From NCBI RefSeq assembly GCF_003268885.1, contig NZ_QLSX01000006.1:124001-188000 (forward strand): a stretch of DNA of 64,000 nt, written 5' to 3'. The notes beneath the pieces are model-generated. The model was not told the origin of the DNA. It saw nothing but the letters and a program-made list of their open reading frames with translations, and did not search any database. Numbering within the stretch: position 1 is the first letter of the stretch; the number at the start of each line of letters is the position of its first letter. Shown piece by piece: positions 59,828 to 64,000 of the stretch. Source of the stretch: Onishia taeanensis. Its GTDB lineage: Bacteria; Pseudomonadota; Gammaproteobacteria; Pseudomonadales; Halomonadaceae. The position numbers and the translations under genes were made by a program.

Positions 59828-59929
59828 ATTCAAAATCCGCCGCTGGATACAGTGTGTCGGTTCGAGTCCGACCGCCGGCACCACAACATCAAGCACTCAC
59901 TTCCTCCCTCCGAGTCTTGATGGCCTCAG
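59828..59929 (+). repeat. Right copy of tRNA-Leu repeat, containing a tRNA 3' fragment
   Basis: Positions 59828-59883 repeat the tRNA from the anticodon loop through CCA with one change (GGATACAG for GGAGACAG). The upstream half of the tRNA is absent, so this copy cannot fold as a tRNA. The following 46 bases repeat the tRNA's 3' flank. Confidence 0.88.
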
Positions 59930-60086
59930 TCCCCCCCGAATTGATCAATCCAGTGCCTCCCTCGCTCCGGTGATGGCTTTTTGCTACCCGTTCGGCCAGC
60001 CATATGCGATGCCTGGCAGTGCCGAGCGTCGTGTGCGGTCCTGTCTCAGGTAGCGTCTTTCGCCTACACCTTTAGTCTATGTCATA

Positions 60087-60114
60087 TCAAGTTGCTTAGT
60101 GTGCTAGCCGATAT
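60087..60114 (+). promoter_or_regulatory. FliA (sigma-28) promoter of the first chemoreceptor
   Basis: TCAAGTTG, 12 bases, GCCGATAT. This fits the sigma-28 pattern TCAAGT-N12-GCCGATA known from related bacteria, and the same arrangement precedes the second chemoreceptor. Confidence 0.72.
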
Positions 60115-60158
60115 AGGTCCCATCACGCGCTTCGCAAACCACTACGGAAAAGTCATTC

Positions 60159-61913
60159 ATGACAACACAAAAAGCTAGGGTAAGCTGGTGGAATCTACAG
60201 ACCAAAACCATGACGCTGGTGCTGGTTCCGATATTGCTGGTCACTCTCATCCTGGTGGGGATGAAGTCCTACCAGAGCATTCAGTCTTCCCACGAAAACC
60301 TGGCGCATCAGCGCGAGGAGCTGTTGGCAAGCCGCGAGCAGGCAGTGAAAGATGTGGTGCTGGCTGCCAAGAGCGCCATCGCTCCCATCTATGACAAGGC
60401 GGGTCCCAACGACGCAGAAGCCAAGGCCCGCGCGGCTGAGGTGCTGCGGTCGATTCGCTTCGATGGCAAGAACTATATCTTTGTCTATCAGTACGATGGC
60501 ACCAACGTGGTGCTGCCGCATGCGCGCGACAAGGAAGGCACCAACATGATTGGGCTCCAGGATGCCAATGGCAAATACCTGGTGCGAGGCCTGATCGAAA
60601 CGGCGCAAGAAGGCGGTGGCTTCTATCAGTACTCCTGGCCGCACCCTGAAACGCGAAAGGACGAGGCCAAGTACTCCTACGCCGCGCCACTGGAAAAGTG
60701 GGGCTGGATGCTGGGCGCCGGCGTCTATGCGGTGGATGTGGAAGAAGTCATGGCCGAAGCCCAGGCGACCGCCAACGAAAACCTGCGGGATTCAATCATC
60801 AGCTCGCTGCTGACGGCGTTGGCGCTGTTTATCGTCGTTGCGGTGGTGGCGGGTTGGTTAGTCAAGCGCACTCTGCAGCCGATTCGTTCCGCCGCCGAGG
60901 CGATGAGTAGCATTGCCAGCGGTCAGGGGGACCTGACTCAGCGAATGAACGTCTCGACCCGCGACGAGGTTGGCCAGTTGGCCGACGGCTTCAATGTGTT
61001 CGTCTCGCGCATGCAGGACACCCTGCGTGAAGTGCGCATCAGCACCAGCCACGTGCGTGACGCCGCAACCGAAATGGAGCAGGGCAGCCAGGAGCTGGCC
61101 ACCCGCACCGAGCAGGCGGCCGCCAACCTGCAGCAGACGTCGGCCTCGATGGAAGAGATCACTTCCACCGTGGACCACAGTTCCCAGTCTGCCCAGCAGG
61201 CCAATCAGCTGGTGCTCAGCACCGGTGAGGTGGCACGCCGCGGCGAGTCGGCCATGCAGCAAGTCGAGCGCACCATGTCGGACATCCACGACTCGTCCAG
61301 CAAGGTCAGCGACATCGTCACCATGATCGACTCGATTGCCTTCCAGACCAATATTTTGGCGCTCAACGCCTCGGTAGAGGCCGCACGCGCCGGTGAACAC
61401 GGTCGTGGCTTCGCGGTGGTGGCCGAGGAAGTGCGCACCTTGGCGAGTCGCTCCAGTGACGCGTCGAAGGAGATTCGTGCGCTGATCGATACCTCTGCTG
61501 AGCACACCAAATCGGGCGCTGAGCTGGTGCGCAATGCGGGTGCCACCATGCAGGAGATCGCCGAAAGCGTGGCCAAGGTGACGGATGTGATCGGTGAGAT
61601 CTCGGCCGGCGCCAAGGAACAGAGCACCGGTATCGGTCAGGTCAATACGGCCGTCACCGAGATGGACACCATGACCCAGCAGAATGCGGCCATGGTTCAG
61701 CAGTCGACCACCACCGCCAGCCAGATGCGCGACCAGGCCGAACAGCTGCAGCGCCTGCTCGGCTCCTTCGTGCTGGGTGACGGCGACGTTGATTCCTCTT
61801 ACCGCTCTGAGACGCCCTCGCTGCCCTCGGCCTCTGGTGCGTCTTCGCGTGCACCGGCGACGACGCGTGGCAAGTCGTCGGCTCGCAACGAGGAAGAGTG
61901 GGAAGCGTTCTGA
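60159..61913 (+). CDS. Methyl-accepting chemotaxis protein, copy 1
   Basis: 584 residues. First membrane helix about 18-38, a periplasmic single-Cache-type sensor (residues 40-190, with [17 protein letters not shown] and [17 protein letters not shown]), second helix about 197-218, a HAMP domain ([17 protein letters not shown]) and a long cytoplasmic signalling coiled coil. The hairpin tip includes [19 protein letters not shown]. The last residues EEWEAF match the xWxxF CheR/CheB tethering motif. It is about 80% similar to the next gene. Confidence 0.95.
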   Translation: MTTQKARVSWWNLQTKTMTLVLVPILLVTLILVGMKSYQSIQSSHENLAHQREELLASREQAVKDVVLAAKSAIAPIYDKAGPNDAEAKARAAEVLRSIRFDGKNYIFVYQYDGTNVVLPHARDKEGTNMIGLQDANGKYLVRGLIETAQEGGGFYQYSWPHPETRKDEAKYSYAAPLEKWGWMLGAGVYAVDVEEVMAEAQATANENLRDSIISSLLTALALFIVVAVVAGWLVKRTLQPIRSAAEAMSSIASGQGDLTQRMNVSTRDEVGQLADGFNVFVSRMQDTLREVRISTSHVRDAATEMEQGSQELATRTEQAAANLQQTSASMEEITSTVDHSSQSAQQANQLVLSTGEVARRGESAMQQVERTMSDIHDSSSKVSDIVTMIDSIAFQTNILALNASVEAARAGEHGRGFAVVAEEVRTLASRSSDASKEIRALIDTSAEHTKSGAELVRNAGATMQEIAESVAKVTDVIGEISAGAKEQSTGIGQVNTAVTEMDTMTQQNAAMVQQSTTTASQMRDQAEQLQRLLGSFVLGDGDVDSSYRSETPSLPSASGASSRAPATTRGKSSARNEEEWEAF

Positions 61914-61989
61914 TCGCCAGGCCCGTCATCGTCTAGGTGGCGGGCCAGCCTGAACAGCAAGCGAGCAACTCGCTAAAGCGCAATACATG

Positions 61990-62022
61990 AAGCCGGCTGA
62001 TCGAATGATCAGCCGGCTTTTT
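61990..62022 (+). terminator. Terminator after chemoreceptor copy 1
   Basis: Perfect 13-bp stem AAGCCGGCTGATC / GATCAGCCGGCTT with loop GAAT, then a T-run. Confidence 0.88.
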
Positions 62023-62110
62023 CTTGTCTGGCTTTTTCTTGTCTGGCTATGTCTTGTTCTGAAGAGCTCTCCAGAACCGCTTTCCCCTTCCTCCTTTAGT
62101 CTTGGCTATC

Positions 62111-62138
62111 TCAAGTCGCTTTCCGAGCAGGCCGATAT
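62111..62138 (+). promoter_or_regulatory. FliA promoter of the second chemoreceptor
   Basis: TCAAGTCG, 12 bases, GCCGATAT, the same spacing as in copy 1. An 18-bp tandem duplication repeats the GCCGATAT element at 62149-62156. Confidence 0.72.
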
Positions 62139-62200
62139 GGATAGTAATGCCGATATCGATAGTGATTACGCGCTTCGCAAACCACTTCAGGGAAGTATCC

Positions 62201-63958
62201 ATGACGACACAACACTCTCGTCCAAGCCGGTGGAACCTGCAGACCAAGGTGATGACGCTGGTGCTGGTACCGCTGTTGCTGATCACGCTCACCTTGGTGG
62301 GCATGAGTACCTATCAACGAATTCAGTCTTCCCATGACAACCTGGCGCAGCAGCGTGAAGAGCTGCTGAAAGGGCGCCAGGAGGCGGTAAAGGATGTGGT
62401 GCTGGCGGCCAAGAGCGCCATCGCCCCTATCTATGACAAGGCGGGGCCCAATGACGAGGACGCCAAGGCGCGTGCGGCAGAGATCCTGCGGTCGATTCGC
62501 TTCGACGGCGATAACTACATCTTTGTGTTTCGTTACGACGGCACCACCGTTGCCCATATCAATCGCGATCTCGAGGGCAAGAACCTGATTGACCTGCAGG
62601 GCCCTGACGGTGGCTACATGATTCGCACACTGATCGAGAACGCCAAGGCCGGCGGTGGCTTTCATGAATATCCATGGCCGCACCCCACGACCAAACAGGA
62701 AGAGGACAAATACTCCTATTCGGTAGGGCTGGATAAATGGGGGTGGATGCTGGGCGCCGGTGTCTATGCGGTGGACGTGGAAGAGGCCATGGCCGATGCC
62801 CAGGCGACGGCCAACGACAATCTGCGGAATTCGATCATCAGTTCTCTGCTGATGGCGCTGGCGCTGTTTATCGGCGTCGCGCTGGTGGCAGGTTGGGTGG
62901 TCAAACGCACGCTGCAGCCGATCCGCTCCGCGGCCCAGACGATGAGCAACATCGCCAGCGGCAAGGGCGATCTGACCCAGCGCCTGAACGTCTCGACTCA
63001 CGACGAGGTCGGCCAACTGGCCGAGGGCTTTAATCTCTTCGTGTCCCGCATGCAGGACACCCTGCGTGAGGTGCGCAGCACCACCAGCCACGTGCGTGAC
63101 GCTGCGAGCGACATGGAACAGAGCAGCCAGGAGCTGGCCACCCGCACCGAGCAGGCGGCCGCCAACCTGCAGCAGACCTCGTCGTCGATGGAAGAAATTA
63201 CCTCCACCGTGGATCACAGCGCTCAGTCTGCCCAGCAGGCCAACCAGCTGGTGCTGGGCACCGGTGAGGTAGCGCGCCGCGGCGAGTCGGCCATGCAGGA
63301 TGTCGAACGCACTATGGCGGATATCAATGATTCGTCCAGCAAGGTCAGCGACATCGTCACCATGATCGATTCGATCGCCTTCCAGACCAATATCCTGGCA
63401 CTCAATGCCTCGGTAGAGGCCGCCCGCGCCGGTGAGCACGGTCGTGGCTTCGCTGTGGTAGCCGAAGAAGTGCGGACTCTGGCGCAGCGTTCAAGCGATG
63501 CCTCAAAAGAGATTCGCGCGCTGATCGATACCTCTGCCGCGCATACCGAATCGGGTGCCAAGCTGGTGCGCGATGCGGGTACGACCATGCAGGAGATCGC
63601 CGCGAGCGTGGCCAAGGTGACGGACGTGATCGGAGAGATCACGGCCGGCGCCAAGGAGCAGAGTTCCGGCATCGGTCAGGTCAACACGGCCGTCACCGAG
63701 ATGGACACCATGACCCAGCAGAATGCCGCCATGGTCCAGCAGTCGACCACCACGGCGAGCAAGATGCGCGATCAGGCCGAACAGCTGCAGCGCCTGCTCG
63801 GCTCCTTCGAGCTGGGCGATGATAACGCCCAGCCGCTCCCCCGCGGGGAGGAAAAGGCCCCTTCGCTGCCCTCGGCGTCCGGCGCATCCTCGCATGCATC
63901 GGCTACGACTCGTCCCAAGTCGGCGGTTCGCAACGAGGAGGAGTGGGAGGCCTTCTAA
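62201..63958 (+). CDS. Methyl-accepting chemotaxis protein, copy 2
   Basis: 585 residues from ATG 62201, which corresponds to the copy 1 start; an upstream ATG at 62102 is inside the promoter. It has the same layout as copy 1: helix, single-Cache sensor ([17 protein letters not shown]), helix, HAMP, and signalling domain with an almost identical tip. The tail NEEEWEAF is identical. Differences concentrate in the sensor (for example [12 protein letters not shown]-type region against [11 protein letters not shown]), suggesting a different ligand. Sequence after the stop (from 63975) repeats the flank after copy 1, so the duplicated unit is about 2 kb. Confidence 0.95.
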   Translation: MTTQHSRPSRWNLQTKVMTLVLVPLLLITLTLVGMSTYQRIQSSHDNLAQQREELLKGRQEAVKDVVLAAKSAIAPIYDKAGPNDEDAKARAAEILRSIRFDGDNYIFVFRYDGTTVAHINRDLEGKNLIDLQGPDGGYMIRTLIENAKAGGGFHEYPWPHPTTKQEEDKYSYSVGLDKWGWMLGAGVYAVDVEEAMADAQATANDNLRNSIISSLLMALALFIGVALVAGWVVKRTLQPIRSAAQTMSNIASGKGDLTQRLNVSTHDEVGQLAEGFNLFVSRMQDTLREVRSTTSHVRDAASDMEQSSQELATRTEQAAANLQQTSSSMEEITSTVDHSAQSAQQANQLVLGTGEVARRGESAMQDVERTMADINDSSSKVSDIVTMIDSIAFQTNILALNASVEAARAGEHGRGFAVVAEEVRTLAQRSSDASKEIRALIDTSAAHTESGAKLVRDAGTTMQEIAASVAKVTDVIGEITAGAKEQSSGIGQVNTAVTEMDTMTQQNAAMVQQSTTTASKMRDQAEQLQRLLGSFELGDDNAQPLPRGEEKAPSLPSASGASSHASATTRPKSAVRNEEEWEAF

Positions 63959-64000
63959 GGACGGAAAGCTTCTGATCGCCAGGCCCGCCATCGTCTCGGT

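Larger units (their letters stand above)
57616..59929. mobile_element. Putative 2.2-kb genomic island at tRNA-Leu
   Basis: Direct repeats of about 103 bp (57616-57718 and 59828-59929) bracket AT-rich DNA with two genes. Location at the 3' end of a tRNA is typical of integrase-mediated insertion. However, no integrase is inside, and the repeat includes flanking sequence, so a duplication or a decayed island are alternatives. Confidence 0.62.
59650..60158. other. Island right edge and chemoreceptor promoter region
   Basis: 509 bases holding the truncated tRNA-Leu copy (59828-59883), its flank, and the FliA-type promoter at 60087-60114. No gene is supported. Confidence 0.6.

Overview
The window is a high-GC gammaproteobacterial chromosome segment, most likely from the Halomonas group (Halomonadaceae). 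That placement is an inference from recognised proteins and gene order, not from any search. Neighbourhoods supporting it are valS-holC next to pepA, divergent lptFG; def-fmt-rsmB-trkA/H divergent from a LysM protein-dprA-tsaC-hemF-aroE; der-bamB-yfgM-hisS-ispG-rodZ-pilF-rlmN-ndk-iscA-iscS-iscR-cysE-trmJ divergent from suhB; and queA-tgt-yajC-secD-secF.

Layout. 1-10.8 kb: the 5' part of valS, holC, ilvE, pepA, lptF/lptG (LPS export), an RDD membrane protein, bfd and bfr (iron storage, with a Fur-box-like site), a DUF1653 protein, tcdA and truC. 10.8-14.3 kb: a lower-GC accessory region with three gene cassettes, each ending in a recognisable integron attC site, and no integron integrase in the window (a CALIN-type array). 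The cassettes encode a GNAT acetyltransferase, a trypsin-like serine peptidase, and a PD-(D/E)XK nuclease-like protein plus an overlapping 44-residue protein. 14.3-21.2 kb: a sirtuin, an exported metallo-beta-lactamase-fold hydrolase, a BASS transporter gene broken by an in-frame amber codon, a DTW-domain protein, a GGDEF protein and a TraB-family protein. 21.2-24.1 kb: trkH (frameshifted) and trkA. 24.3-33.1 kb: dodecin, rsmB, fmt, def, LysM protein, dprA, tsaC, hemF, aroE. 33.3-49.3 kb: a small membrane protein, an M48 lipoprotein protease, a DUF815 ATPase, then the long minus-strand housekeeping run from iscR and cysE to der. 49.5-57.4 kb: suhB, an epimerase-like protein, and the secretion/queuosine cluster.

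57.6-60 kb: a tRNA-Leu(CAA) gene whose 3' half plus about 47 bp of flank is repeated 2.2 kb downstream. The repeats bracket an AT-rich island with a nucleoside-deoxyribosyltransferase-like (possible defence) protein and a DUF4124 exported protein. 60-64 kb: two tandemly duplicated chemoreceptor genes, each behind a FliA-type promoter, so they are probably co-expressed with flagella.

The most interesting parts are the integrase-less cassette array, the tRNA-Leu-bounded island, a SuhB whose metal-binding residues are largely lost, an isc cluster without iscU/hscBA/fdx, two disrupted transporter genes, and a recurring habit of 9-19 bp tandem duplications at or just past stop codons.
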